Origin: CAZUCD01 sp964618855
GTDB lineage: Bacteria > Sumerlaeota > Sumerlaeia > SLMS01 > JANRJK01
Assembly (NCBI GenBank): GCA_964618855.1
Contig: CAZUCD010000015.1
Location: 1-36,911, forward strand
Direction of reading: 5' to 3'
Length of the DNA stretch: 36,911 bases
The notes beneath the pieces are model-generated. The model made no database searches and had not been told where the DNA came from. It was given only the letters and a program-made list of their open reading frames with translations. Numbering within the stretch: position 1 is the stretch's first letter; each line of letters begins with the position of its first letter. The translations under genes and the position numbers were made by a program. Shown here piece by piece: positions 17,513 through 25,623 of this stretch.

Positions 17513-17971
17513 ATGCCCTGCAACGACATCACGGAAACGCTGTTCCTCAGGCTCGATGCGGGTGAGCGCCTTGCGGGCTACCGGCTGGCGAAGCGGACGT
17601 GCGGGCGTGCCGTCGGTGAGGAAAGCCTGCTCGCGGCGGAACTGGCCGGCCGCCCGGCACTCGACATACTGAACCTTGACCTGGAAGCCTTTGTGGCGCC
17701 CATGGAGCTTGGCGGCGATGAGGTGAGGACATTCCTCGTGCTGAAGCACTTCTTCGCCGTGCAGGCGGGCATCCGGTCGCTGCTCGGAATCGAAGGGAAC
17801 GGGACGACCTGCACGGTTGCTTCGGTCGTGTGCGAGGGCGGGGACGTGACTTTGGAGGCGGACCTCCCCATCGATGCCCTGACGGAGGAAATCAAGGCGT
17901 GCGGGAACTGCAAGGGGTGCGGTGCCCTGCGGAAGATTTTCGGAGCGCCGCGCGTAGCCGCCCCGCGTTAG
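17513..17971 (+). CDS. Small protein with TCG motif and C-terminal CxxCxxC (possibly Fe-S scaffold-like)
   Basis: I do not recognise this 152-residue protein with certainty. The N-terminal half reads like a diverged NifU/IscU-type scaffold: 'GYRLAKRTCGRAVGEESLLAAEL' (about 22-44) has the TCG-then-small-residue pattern and a following 'L.GrpaldIL'. The C-terminus carries CGNCKGC (Cys pattern CxxCxxC, about 136-142). Two further cysteines lie near 100-108. Together these suggest a metal or iron-sulfur site, but no canonical family motif is complete. The start is supported by GGAAGG at 17498-17503. Its stop codon overlaps the stop of the convergent YfhO-like gene (17968-17971). It is cytoplasmic, with no signal or membrane segment. 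Confidence 0.75.
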   Translation: MPCNDITETLFLRLDAGERLAGYRLAKRTCGRAVGEESLLAAELAGRPALDILNLDLEAFVAPMELGGDEVRTFLVLKHFFAVQAGIRSLLGIEGNGTTCTVASVVCEGGDVTLEADLPIDALTEEIKACGNCKGCGALRKIFGAPRVAAPR

Positions 17972-20172
17972 GTCGGCCGCGGCCGTGCCGTGCCCGCCAC
18001 CAGCAGGAAAAGCCCCACGAGGAGACCTGCCGCGGTAAGGAAGACACCGACGCGGTAGGAGGCTGGCTCGTAGACCCAACGCACGACGCTTTCGCCCGCG
18101 GGAATCTCGACCTGGCGGCTTAGTGCGACCTCGCGCGCCTCGGAAACTACCCTCCCGCCCAGTTCCGTGCGCCAGCCGGGGGCAACCACGTCGGCGACCT
18201 CGAGGGTCCCCGCACGGGGCGCACGGACCTTGAGTTCCATCGGCCCGGTGCCCCGAAGCGTCCATTGCCATTGCAGGTCGCGGGTGGTGTAGCCGCCACC
18301 CGGTTCGAGAAGCCTGACGGGTGAGTTTTCGCGGAACTGCTGGTAGGGCGCGGCACCTTCGCCAAGCGCACTCCGTCCCCCGCCCGCGGCACGCGGACGA
18401 ACCTCGAGGCCGACTCCCCACAGTCGGCGCCACTCGATGGAGTGGAGCGTGAGTGTGCGGTCGGAGGCTTCCTTCGCGGCGAAAGAGATGGGGTGGTAGC
18501 CAGTCAGGGACTCGGCATCGATCAGAATGGGACGAAGCGAGAGTTCGCGGCCGATGAAGGATGCGCGCCACGGCTTTGGCAGCGCGAGGTAGAGGGCGTC
18601 AGTCTGCTCAGAACCGAAGTCGCCTTGATATGCGGCGAAGGGCTGCGCCACGAGGAAGGCGCGGTTGGCCGTCAGCAGGTCGAAGGCGCCGGGCACGACA
18701 AGTAGTGCGGCGGCAAGCAACCGCCCAGGGACCCGGCGCCCGCGTCCCCGCAGCGTCCGCGCCGCGAACAGGGCAAGCAGGGCAAAGCACGTGTGGTAGA
18801 TGATGCGAAGCAACTGGTCATCCGGGAGCCCGGGAGGCCATCGGTGCACGCGCAGTCCAATCGCCAGTGCTGATGCGGCGAGTGGGGCCGCGATGGCAGC
18901 TCCAAGCATCACAAACGGGACTCCACGGCGGTGGAGCATGGCCCTCAGGCCGAACCCCGTGAGCATCGCCACTGCCAGCGATGTCACGCAGTAGAACGTG
19001 GCCGGGGAGCGGAAGCTCTTGAACCCGGGCACGGCGTGGTACATCAGCGCATAGAGGGGAGTGAAGCGGCCGAACCCGACAACGAGTGCTATCAGGGCCG
19101 CAGCGGCCAGGAACCGGACCGCGCCGTGGCGGCGCGAGGCGACGGCTCCCAGGCACGCGAGCAGCACGAACAGTATTCCCGCGTAGTCGGAAACGATGCG
19201 TTCCCCCCCGCCGTTGGGGCCAGCTCCCCATGAGCCCCAGTAGAACCTGTCCGAGCCGGTGTTGCTTCCGATGTGTCGCGGGACGAGGAACTCGAAGGTC
19301 TCGGCCGGGGGATAACTTGTCTGGACGGCTTCCTCGAAGGAGACGCCGGCGGCGCGGTTGGAGACGCGGGCCATCTCCGCCCCCGGGAGGAACTGTGCGC
19401 CTCCCAACGCGAGCCCGAGGGCCGCGGCGCCGCAGAAGACCCCCGCATGCAGCGCGGAAAGGCGCGGCGAACGGGCACCCATGGCGCGGGCCAGCACGAC
19501 TCCAGCGCCCATCATGAGGTGGGCGGCCGCGATCTGGGGATGGCCGGCAAGCAGCATCAACCCGAGCGCGCATCCAGCAAGTCCGCCCCCGGCCGGTGGG
19601 TTCGCGAACCGGGGCCTCATCGACCACCAGTGGCCCGCGAGCCCCCACGCAAGCCACGCTAGCGCCATCACCTTCTGCCAGTGCCCCGCGTGGATCAGCG
19701 TCACGATGTGCCCGGTGAGCATCCACGCCGCCCCGGCGCCAAAGGCAGCCAGGCGGGGCAGTTGGAACGCGCGGCCCGCCGCATAACCTCCCATACCCGC
19801 GACCCACAGCGCCGCTCCCCAGCCCAGCACCTGCGCATGTGGATAGGACAGCCATCCGTGGAGCCATGAGAAGGGCGAGAATGGGGTTGCGAGGAACGCG
19901 CCGAGCACGGGGAGCCCCCCCTGCAGTGGAGGCATCCAGAGCGGCACCGCCCCGGGGTGCGCCTCGGCCTGCAACCGAAGCCACAGCGCCACCGGCATGT
20001 CGTGCGAGACGGTGTCGGTGCCGAACAGAAAGTATCCCGGGGTGCCGCGGCCGCCAACGAACCAGACAACCTGAAGGGCGGCCAGCGCCGCATACGCCAG
20101 AGCGACCAGGACACACACCGCCGCGGTCCTGCCCGAGTGCCCCCCGCGCACGGCGCCCCCACTAGGCGACAT
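17968..20172 (-). CDS. YfhO-like multi-spanning membrane protein
   Basis: This 734-residue protein has about 12 membrane helices in its first 480 residues. A soluble, beta-rich C-terminal part (about 490-700) follows, and one final helix near 705-727. Family-level features of bacterial YfhO proteins (GT-C-like fold) are the 'GTDTVSHDMP' loop after helix 1 and the 'VPGFKSFRSPATFYCVTSLAVAMLTGFG' block near 385. Another is the C-terminal 'RWVYEPASYRVGVFLTAAGL' before the last helix. Some YfhO proteins modify cell-surface polymers with sugars from a lipid carrier; the substrate here is unknown. It is the last gene of the ribE operon, starting 11 bases inside the previous gene. Confidence 0.82.
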   Translation of the reverse strand: MSPSGGAVRGGHSGRTAAVCVLVALAYAALAALQVVWFVGGRGTPGYFLFGTDTVSHDMPVALWLRLQAEAHPGAVPLWMPPLQGGLPVLGAFLATPFSPFSWLHGWLSYPHAQVLGWGAALWVAGMGGYAAGRAFQLPRLAAFGAGAAWMLTGHIVTLIHAGHWQKVMALAWLAWGLAGHWWSMRPRFANPPAGGGLAGCALGLMLLAGHPQIAAAHLMMGAGVVLARAMGARSPRLSALHAGVFCGAAALGLALGGAQFLPGAEMARVSNRAAGVSFEEAVQTSYPPAETFEFLVPRHIGSNTGSDRFYWGSWGAGPNGGGERIVSDYAGILFVLLACLGAVASRRHGAVRFLAAAALIALVVGFGRFTPLYALMYHAVPGFKSFRSPATFYCVTSLAVAMLTGFGLRAMLHRRGVPFVMLGAAIAAPLAASALAIGLRVHRWPPGLPDDQLLRIIYHTCFALLALFAARTLRGRGRRVPGRLLAAALLVVPGAFDLLTANRAFLVAQPFAAYQGDFGSEQTDALYLALPKPWRASFIGRELSLRPILIDAESLTGYHPISFAAKEASDRTLTLHSIEWRRLWGVGLEVRPRAAGGGRSALGEGAAPYQQFRENSPVRLLEPGGGYTTRDLQWQWTLRGTGPMELKVRAPRAGTLEVADVVAPGWRTELGGRVVSEAREVALSRQVEIPAGESVVRWVYEPASYRVGVFLTAAGLLVGLFLLVAGTARPRPT

Positions 20173-21559
20173 GAATCGGAACGCCGGGAAGCAGGGAGAG
20201 GATTCGGGAGAGCCGATCGACGACGATCAGGCGCGAGCGCATCGACTCCGCGACGGGAATGGAGCCCTCGCGGATGCGGGAGGTGACGGACTCCAGCGTC
20301 TCGCGGATGCGCTCGACTGCGGAAAGCGGAAGTGCCGGGGCCGACGCTTCGTCGCCCGGATCACTTGAACGAAGCTCCTCGATCCGGGCGAGCAATTCGC
20401 GCAAGGGGGTCGCGAGCGGCTCGATGTCGGAACCCGCCTCAAGGAGGCAGAGGGCGTGGCGGGCGGCGGCCTCCAGCGGATCGGACTCGATCGAGCCGGG
20501 CCGCGACCATGCAAGGTCGCCGATTTCGGCCACGCGGTCCTCACCATCGGCGGGTTCGAGGCAAACCCATCCGTGCACGGGCAGTTCCATCCACCCCGCC
20601 AGCGTTCCTTCGAGTGTTGGTTCGTCGTGGACGGCTGCAAGGACGGGCACCGGTCGCGAGGCGTCCGCGTCGATCTCGCGCATGTGGAGCCGCGCCTGCG
20701 CGGGCGGTCCCAGGGTCGCCACCGACGAGATGATGCCTGTCTGGGTCCAGCGCAGGTGGGGCAGGAACAGCTCGCCGTCCGGGCCTATCCGGTTGTCCGC
20801 GAGGGCGATGATCGCGGCATCCGGGCGCACGGCGCGCATGCGCGAGGCTATCTGGCCGAGGAAGTCCTCGAACTCCGCGAGGCGCCAGCGCTCCACGTCG
20901 GCGAACATCTCGTCGTCGGGATCGCTGATCACCTCGTCCGGTTCGACCTCGAGCTCGCGCCTCAGGCTGGCGAGCGCGGACACGCCGAAGATGCTCCAGT
21001 CCGACACGTCTCGTGTCGGGAGGGGGATTGCGCGCAGGTCGAGGAGGACGGCCTCCGCGGGCAGCGACTCGATGGCCATCGTGACGGCGTCCGCGGCGAA
21101 CCTGCGCCATGACGGGCTGTGCCAGCAGAAGCGCGCGGCGAGGCCTGGTTTATCGAAGGGCCCAAACTCGCGCCGTGGGCCGCGCATCAGCCAGGAAGTG
21201 TGGCGGCGCGCGAAGGGGGAAGGGCGTTCCTCGCCGGGACGGGCAGCCGCAACCGGGTCGACGTAGAGCCAGAGCGAGAGTCGCTCCGCAAGCACGGTGC
21301 GGGCAAACTCGTCGGCCGGGCTGTCCTCGATGACGGGCTGCAGGCCCCGCGCCACGGGGAACATCAGCTCGCCGCCCGAGATCAGCGGAATCGCGCACGT
21401 GTTGTACCCCCGTCCCTCGAGGCGGCGAACGAGGTCGCGCGCGTCCAGCTTCTCCTTCCGCCCGGGCATGGGGAGCACGGCCGCGTGCGTCTCCGCGAGT
21501 CGGATCGCGTCTGCGGAGAGCATGTCGCGGGAGATGGCGACGCTGGATTCCGGTGTCAT
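20162..21559 (-). CDS. Uncharacterised protein, possibly glycoside-hydrolase-like TIM barrel
   Basis: The start at ATG 21559 is fixed by an ATGA overlap with the metallophosphoesterase stop, giving 465 residues. No signal peptide is evident. The order of elements resembles the DUF187/GHL10 type of glycoside-hydrolase-like barrels. 'RGYNTCAIPLISGGELMFP' (50-68) is followed by 'ERLSLWLYVDP' and 'AEAVLLDLRAIP' (169-180, where such barrels have 'dGihlDy'). A long helical segment 'FADVERWRLAEFEDFLGQIASRMRAVRPDAAIIAL' follows (219-253). No catalytic acid pair can be assigned with confidence, so the call is tentative. The last 90 residues are helical and charged. It lies in the middle of the overlapping ribE operon, between the phosphoesterase and YfhO genes. 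Confidence 0.68.
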   Translation of the reverse strand: MTPESSVAISRDMLSADAIRLAETHAAVLPMPGRKEKLDARDLVRRLEGRGYNTCAIPLISGGELMFPVARGLQPVIEDSPADEFARTVLAERLSLWLYVDPVAAARPGEERPSPFARRHTSWLMRGPRREFGPFDKPGLAARFCWHSPSWRRFAADAVTMAIESLPAEAVLLDLRAIPLPTRDVSDWSIFGVSALASLRRELEVEPDEVISDPDDEMFADVERWRLAEFEDFLGQIASRMRAVRPDAAIIALADNRIGPDGELFLPHLRWTQTGIISSVATLGPPAQARLHMREIDADASRPVPVLAAVHDEPTLEGTLAGWMELPVHGWVCLEPADGEDRVAEIGDLAWSRPGSIESDPLEAAARHALCLLEAGSDIEPLATPLRELLARIEELRSSDPGDEASAPALPLSAVERIRETLESVTSRIREGSIPVAESMRSRLIVVDRLSRILSLLPGVPIHVA

Positions 21560-22788
21560 GCGGGAAGCCCCCCCTCGCGGAGCTCCACCAGACGGGCGCG
21601 CTGGGCACGCACGGCCCCCACCATCACATCGGCCGTCGACGCGCGCAGCCGCAGCAGTGTCAGCTCGGGTGGGCAGAGCACCCGGAATCCGCCGGTCGAG
21701 ACACCGATCCCGCGCGAGACGTTCATGACGCAATCGGCCCCGATGTCGTACACTCCCGAAACCCAGCGGTGGCCGTGCCTGCCCGGGACGACGACGGCCC
21801 CCGCGAGTGGCAGGCACGCCTGGCCTCCATGCGTGTGGCCGCAGAGGATCAGGTTGGCACCGTGGCGCGCGGCGTCGGCGGCGACCTCGGGCGCGTGCGC
21901 GAGAAGGACCAGCGCATCGGCTGAGCCCTTGCGCAGGAGTTGGCGCCAGTCGGGTGCCATCCCGTCCCACGGGGCGTCGGTGCCGGCCAGGATCAGGCTA
22001 CGCCCGTTGCGCGTGAATGTGCGGCGCTGTCCTCCGAGGTACACGATGCGCGAGCGGCCAATGGCCTCGATCACGCGCTCCGGCCGCGTCCAGTAGTCGT
22101 GGTTCCCAAGCACGGCATAGGAGCCCAGCCTTGCATGGAAGCGGTCGTGCAGCTCGACGGACCTGCGGATGTGCCGAGGCGAGTTGATGAAGTCCCCCGT
22201 GAACACCACGATGTCCGGGGACAGCCCGTTGGCAATGTCTGCGACCTCCTCGAGGTAGGCCGTCAGGCCGGTGCGGGGATCGTAGTGGAGATCGCTCGCC
22301 TGAAGGATCGTAAGGCGGTCGAACTCCGGGGGCAGGCCGGGGACGACGATGTCCCTGCGGATGACCTCGAGTGCGGTGGTTGTGTCGAAGGCCGAGAGGA
22401 TCGCGGGCAGCTTGGCCACGCGATGTTCCAGGCGGGGCGTGGATGTTTCCTCCGTGGCGAGGCGGGGCGACCTGCGCGGCAGGCTCCGTTCCCCGACCCA
22501 GAGGGTGAACCTCCAGATGGTAAGCGCGTGCAGCGCGACGATGGCCCCCGCGATGGCGTACGCCGCTCCCTCCTCGGGGGTCATGCGGAGGGCCTCGTCC
22601 ACCGGTGGCCACTCGCGGAAGAGAGCGAGGAGCAGCGCGGGCAGCAGGAACGAGCACGCGAACCAGCCGAGCACGAGCGGGCGCTTGAGCGGCCCGTCCG
22701 GGACATGGAGGTAGTGGCGGTTGTGCCCCTGCAGCCACAGGTGCAGGAGCGAGACGAGGACGAGGGCGTACCCTGCGAGCGGGCTCAT
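21556..22788 (-). CDS. Membrane-anchored calcineurin-like metallophosphoesterase (YkuE type)
   Basis: This 410-residue protein starts at ATG 22788, which overlaps the previous stop as ATGA. Three membrane helices occupy about residues 5-20, 37-57 and 75-97. The dinuclear-metal phosphoesterase domain then follows (about 155-390) with every family motif: DLH (166-168), GDF (198-200), GNHD (228-231), His298 and GHTHGG (317-322). This type hydrolyses phosphoesters, and close relatives act on lipid-linked or nucleotide diphosphates at the membrane. The substrate is not predictable here. Active-site residues are complete, so it should be an active enzyme. Confidence 0.9.
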   Translation of the reverse strand: MSPLAGYALVLVSLLHLWLQGHNRHYLHVPDGPLKRPLVLGWFACSFLLPALLLALFREWPPVDEALRMTPEEGAAYAIAGAIVALHALTIWRFTLWVGERSLPRRSPRLATEETSTPRLEHRVAKLPAILSAFDTTTALEVIRRDIVVPGLPPEFDRLTILQASDLHYDPRTGLTAYLEEVADIANGLSPDIVVFTGDFINSPRHIRRSVELHDRFHARLGSYAVLGNHDYWTRPERVIEAIGRSRIVYLGGQRRTFTRNGRSLILAGTDAPWDGMAPDWRQLLRKGSADALVLLAHAPEVAADAARHGANLILCGHTHGGQACLPLAGAVVVPGRHGHRWVSGVYDIGADCVMNVSRGIGVSTGGFRVLCPPELTLLRLRASTADVMVGAVRAQRARLVELREGGLPA

Positions 22789-24191
22789 TTGCCGGTGCGC
22801 CGCGGGGCGCGTTCGCTGGTGCCGGCACGCGAGGGCTTCGTCGTGCTGTTCAGGAAGGAGAGCACGTCGCGCAGGACCTCCGGTGCGACGAAGACGGCGG
22901 GGCGCGCGCCCTCGGGGACCTCCGCGAGGCGGCGGGCGAAGTTGGAGTCGAGATGGGGATACTGCCTGCCGACGACGCGCTCCCGTCCCGAGGCGACGCT
23001 CCTCCATGCTTCCAGGTCGCCCTGTTCCACCGTCAAGTCGCGACCCGCGATGGCAATGAAGACATGCCCGGCGAAGGACTTCGTCATCTCGGGCAGGTCC
23101 ATGGACTCGACCTCGCGCCACCATGGAGCGGGCCGGTGCTGGTAGCGCCGCGTTTCAAGCGCATGGCGGTCGGCGACCGCGGCGGCTGCCTCGCGCATGC
23201 GCTGTTCCTCGGACTCCGGGAGGTCCCCCGCAGCGATGGCCACGCGGATGCGCCGAAGGTCGAGCGCGGTGCCCTCCCGCGCGGGAGGAGAGAACAGGAT
23301 CAGGCCGTGGACGATGGATTCCCTGGTGGCGAGCGCGACAGCGGTCGCGCAACCACCCCCGAGCCCCATGACGAAGATCGCGTCGCGGTCGACCTCGGGC
23401 TGCGACGCCAGGAGTCGAAGGCCGGCGCGCGCGTCGGCGAGGTCCGTCGCCGAGAACGTGTCCTCGCCGCGGTAAGCATCATCGCCATGGACGGCGGACC
23501 GTGGCGTCACGCGCAGGACGGCGGCGCCGCTCGCACCCAGCCCATCGGCAATGTCCCGAAGGGGCCGGCAGTTGGCTCCCGATGCGTCGATGTCGGTGGC
23601 GCCGGCGTGTCCCAACAGGAGGATTGCCGGGACGCGCGCCTTCGCCGAGGCGACGCGGGGAATGGCCAGGATCGCGGGCAGCGGGCCTGCGGGGGAATCG
23701 ACCTCGAACAGCCGGCGCACGAGCGAAGCCTCGTCAACGTAGGGCGGACGGTCCACGAAGTCGCCGTCACGCGCGTAGATCGCCCCGTCCCCAGGGGCGT
23801 GGGGCTGGAGCCGGCAGCCGGAGACGAGGCGCGGGCCGAAGGCGCAGCCACGGAGCACCAGCACAAGGTCCTGCGTCCCCTTCTCCCCCACCATCGGCAC
23901 AGAGATGGTGCAGGTGGCCTCGTCGTTCGCGATGCAGGCCGCGGCCCTGACCCTCCGGATGGATCCAAGCTTCGATGCCACATCCCGGAGCAGTTCGGCC
24001 CCACTCGAAACGGACCCCTGCAATGGTGGGATGTCGAGCATGGGCTCGATCGGGCCGGCATCGCCGCGGGCGAGCGCCATTGCGATCCGCTCGGCCTCGC
24101 GGAGGGTGTCCCTTGTGGGCTCGCCCCCCTCCCCCCGCGAGAAGGCGGTGGAGATCGCGAGCAGCACTGCAATTGTCCGGGCGCTTGTCAC
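22785..24191 (-). CDS. Alpha/beta-hydrolase-fold protein lacking the nucleophile serine
   Basis: This 468-residue protein starts at GTG 24191, overlapping the ribE stop as GTGA. That start places a signal peptide at the N-terminus (hydrophobic core about 6-16). Residues 25-130 look like a DUF3887-type small domain. The hydrolase fold begins with 'LPAILAIPR' and 'VPAILLLGHAGATD' (about 187-200). At the nucleophile elbow the expected GxSxG reads GLGGG (276-280), with Gly278 in place of Ser. The other triad members look present: Asp385 in 'IAGRD' and His413 in 'QYPHLDS'. It may therefore be catalytically inactive, or use a different mechanism; Cys281 is close by. Its likely location is the periplasm. 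It is the second gene of the five-gene overlapping operon. Confidence 0.83.
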   Translation of the reverse strand: MTSARTIAVLLAISTAFSRGEGGEPTRDTLREAERIAMALARGDAGPIEPMLDIPPLQGSVSSGAELLRDVASKLGSIRRVRAAACIANDEATCTISVPMVGEKGTQDLVLVLRGCAFGPRLVSGCRLQPHAPGDGAIYARDGDFVDRPPYVDEASLVRRLFEVDSPAGPLPAILAIPRVASAKARVPAILLLGHAGATDIDASGANCRPLRDIADGLGASGAAVLRVTPRSAVHGDDAYRGEDTFSATDLADARAGLRLLASQPEVDRDAIFVMGLGGGCATAVALATRESIVHGLILFSPPAREGTALDLRRIRVAIAAGDLPESEEQRMREAAAAVADRHALETRRYQHRPAPWWREVESMDLPEMTKSFAGHVFIAIAGRDLTVEQGDLEAWRSVASGRERVVGRQYPHLDSNFARRLAEVPEGARPAVFVAPEVLRDVLSFLNSTTKPSRAGTSERAPRRTGK

Positions 24192-24829
24192 GATGGTCCG
24201 AATCCGGAGAGCAATGCCGAGATTCGCTCGTCGCCGCCTCCACGTTGTTCCATGAAGCGGTGCACGTACTTCGCAATCAGGTCGGACTCCAGGTTCACGC
24301 GGTCCCCGGCCACCCGCCTGCCGAGCGTCGTGCGAGTCCACGTTTCCGGGATGATCCAGAGCGAGAAGCGGTCGGCCTCAACGTCCACGAGGGTGAGGGA
24401 GATGCCATCGACGCAGATGGAGCCCTTCGGGACGCAGTGCGAGATGACACCGCCCGGAGCGGAGATCCAGACGACGCGCGCCTCGCCGGCGACAGTCGCG
24501 GAGAGGAAAGTGCCCGTGTCGTCCACATGCCCGGACACGAGGTGGCCACCGAGGCGCGAGTCGAGCCGCAGGGCGCGCTCCAGGTTCACGGATGCCCCTA
24601 CCGGGCGCTGTGAGAGCGTGGTCTTGGCAAGTGTCTCTCGCGAGGCGAAAACGCGGAAGGCGCCCTGCCGGAGTTCCTCGACCGTCAGGCAGCAGCCATC
24701 GACGGCGATGCTGTCCCCTCGGGCCGACTCGCGGGCGATGCGGTCCGCCGCGATCCACATGCGTGCTCCATCCCCTGTGGCCTCGACGGCGCTGATGGTG
24801 CCGATTTCCTCGACGAGTCCTGTGAACAT
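24188..24829 (-). CDS. ribE: Riboflavin synthase, alpha chain
   Basis: This 213-residue enzyme joins two lumazine molecules to make riboflavin. Two lumazine-binding repeats are visible. The first starts at the conserved N-terminal MFTGLVEEIG and contains 'GDSIAVDGCCLTV' (38-50). The second contains 'GGHLVSGHVDDTG' (94-106) and 'GSICVDGISLTLVDV' (136-150). Length and start match the family exactly. No other riboflavin gene (ribD, ribBA, ribH) is nearby and I saw no FMN riboswitch in the 89 bases upstream. It heads an operon of four overlapping genes with no evident link to flavin synthesis. Confidence 0.95.
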   Translation of the reverse strand: MFTGLVEEIGTISAVEATGDGARMWIAADRIARESARGDSIAVDGCCLTVEELRQGAFRVFASRETLAKTTLSQRPVGASVNLERALRLDSRLGGHLVSGHVDDTGTFLSATVAGEARVVWISAPGGVISHCVPKGSICVDGISLTLVDVEADRFSLWIIPETWTRTTLGRRVAGDRVNLESDLIAKYVHRFMEQRGGGDERISALLSGFGPS

Positions 24830-24883
24830 GGCGGCGGCAGGATCATGCGGGGGATGCCCCACGATCAAGCGCAGCTTGTCGTG

Positions 24884-24909
24884 CCCGGCCGCGGGGGGGC
24901 GCGGCCGGG
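24884..24909 (-). terminator. Perfect 10-bp G+C hairpin downstream of the DinB-like gene
   Basis: CCCGGCCGCG (24884-24893) and CGCGGCCGGG (24900-24909) form a perfect ten-base-pair stem with a six-base loop. It begins ten bases after the stop of the DinB-like gene. No T-run follows on the minus strand, so it is a likely but non-canonical terminator separating that gene from ribE. Confidence 0.55.
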
Positions 24910-24918
24910 CCGATGCTG

Positions 24919-25464
24919 CTACTTGCGCCGGGGCTTCGCCTTCGACTTCCCGCTGGCCGCCACCATTTCGTCGAAGCTGACATCGCCGCTGGGGCCGTAG
25001 ACCGCAGGACACTTCGCTCCCATCATGCGGAGCATCTTCTGCATCTGCCCCCGGTGGTGGATCAGGTGCCGCAGGTGGATGTTCAGGATCCACGCGGCGG
25101 GAAACTGCCCCATTCCGAGGAAGTCATGCGGGGCGGCGCACTGCTCGGGAGTGAGCTTCGACGCCGCGCGCATGAACTTGGCGTGCATGGACTCGCAGGA
25201 CTTCACCAGCGCGGCGCCCTTCCGTGGGACGCTGGGCTCCTTCGCCATGGGCTTCTCCAGCCCGACGAGGGACAGGAACCAAAGGCCCGCCCCGTAGATG
25301 TGAAAGCCCATGCGGGCGAAGGTCATCGACTTGATGTGGGGGCGGTAGCCGAGCATGTCCTCCGGGCATGCGCGAATGACGTCGAGGGTGGACCGGTGCT
25401 CCAGCGGCATCATGATGACAAGGGCATCGCGGAGCGCGGAGGCGTCCGACGGGGAGAGCTTCAT
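24919..25464 (-). CDS. DinB-fold (four-helix, metal-binding) protein
   Basis: This 181-residue protein is of the DinB/YfiT-like superfamily. The metal-ligand histidine pattern is clear: His55 in 'GFHIYGAG' and the HxxHxxHH cluster at 130-137 ('NIHLRHLIHHRGQM'), which is typical of this fold. Members act as metal-dependent thiol transferases or are uncharacterised stress proteins, so the specific reaction is unknown. A strong Shine-Dalgarno (AAGGAAAGG on the minus strand, 25472-25480) supports the start. The C-terminus is Lys/Arg-rich ('KSKAKPRRK'). Hairpins on both sides suggest it is expressed on its own. Confidence 0.87.
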   Translation of the reverse strand: MKLSPSDASALRDALVIMMPLEHRSTLDVIRACPEDMLGYRPHIKSMTFARMGFHIYGAGLWFLSLVGLEKPMAKEPSVPRKGAALVKSCESMHAKFMRAASKLTPEQCAAPHDFLGMGQFPAAWILNIHLRHLIHHRGQMQKMLRMMGAKCPAVYGPSGDVSFDEMVAASGKSKAKPRRK

Positions 25465-25571
25465 GCTGGTGCCTTTCCTTGAAGGGGATGGCGTCGAGCG
25501 TTGAAGCGACGATCCATTGGGTCAAGCCGTCGTGCGCGCTGCCCGGGCGTGGCGCGCTGGCCAAAGCGAAG

Positions 25572-25597
25572 CCGCCCGCCCCTTGCGGGGCGGGCGG
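25572..25597 (-). terminator. Perfect 11-bp G+C hairpin downstream of pilC
   Basis: CCGCCCGCCCC (25572-25582) and GGGGCGGGCGG (25587-25597) form a perfect stem around the tetraloop TTGC (GCAA on the minus strand). It lies 26 bases after the pilC stop. On the minus strand it is followed by a weak T-rich stretch (CTTCGCTTT). It is probably the pilC terminator. Confidence 0.65.
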
Positions 25598-25623
25598 TCG
25601 ATTGCTTGATTTCCTGTGACGGC

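Noticed and set aside
24830..24918. FMN riboswitch ahead of ribE
   Set aside because: Only 89 bases are available and they are mostly filled by the 10-bp hairpin. None of the conserved RFN element blocks are recognisable.
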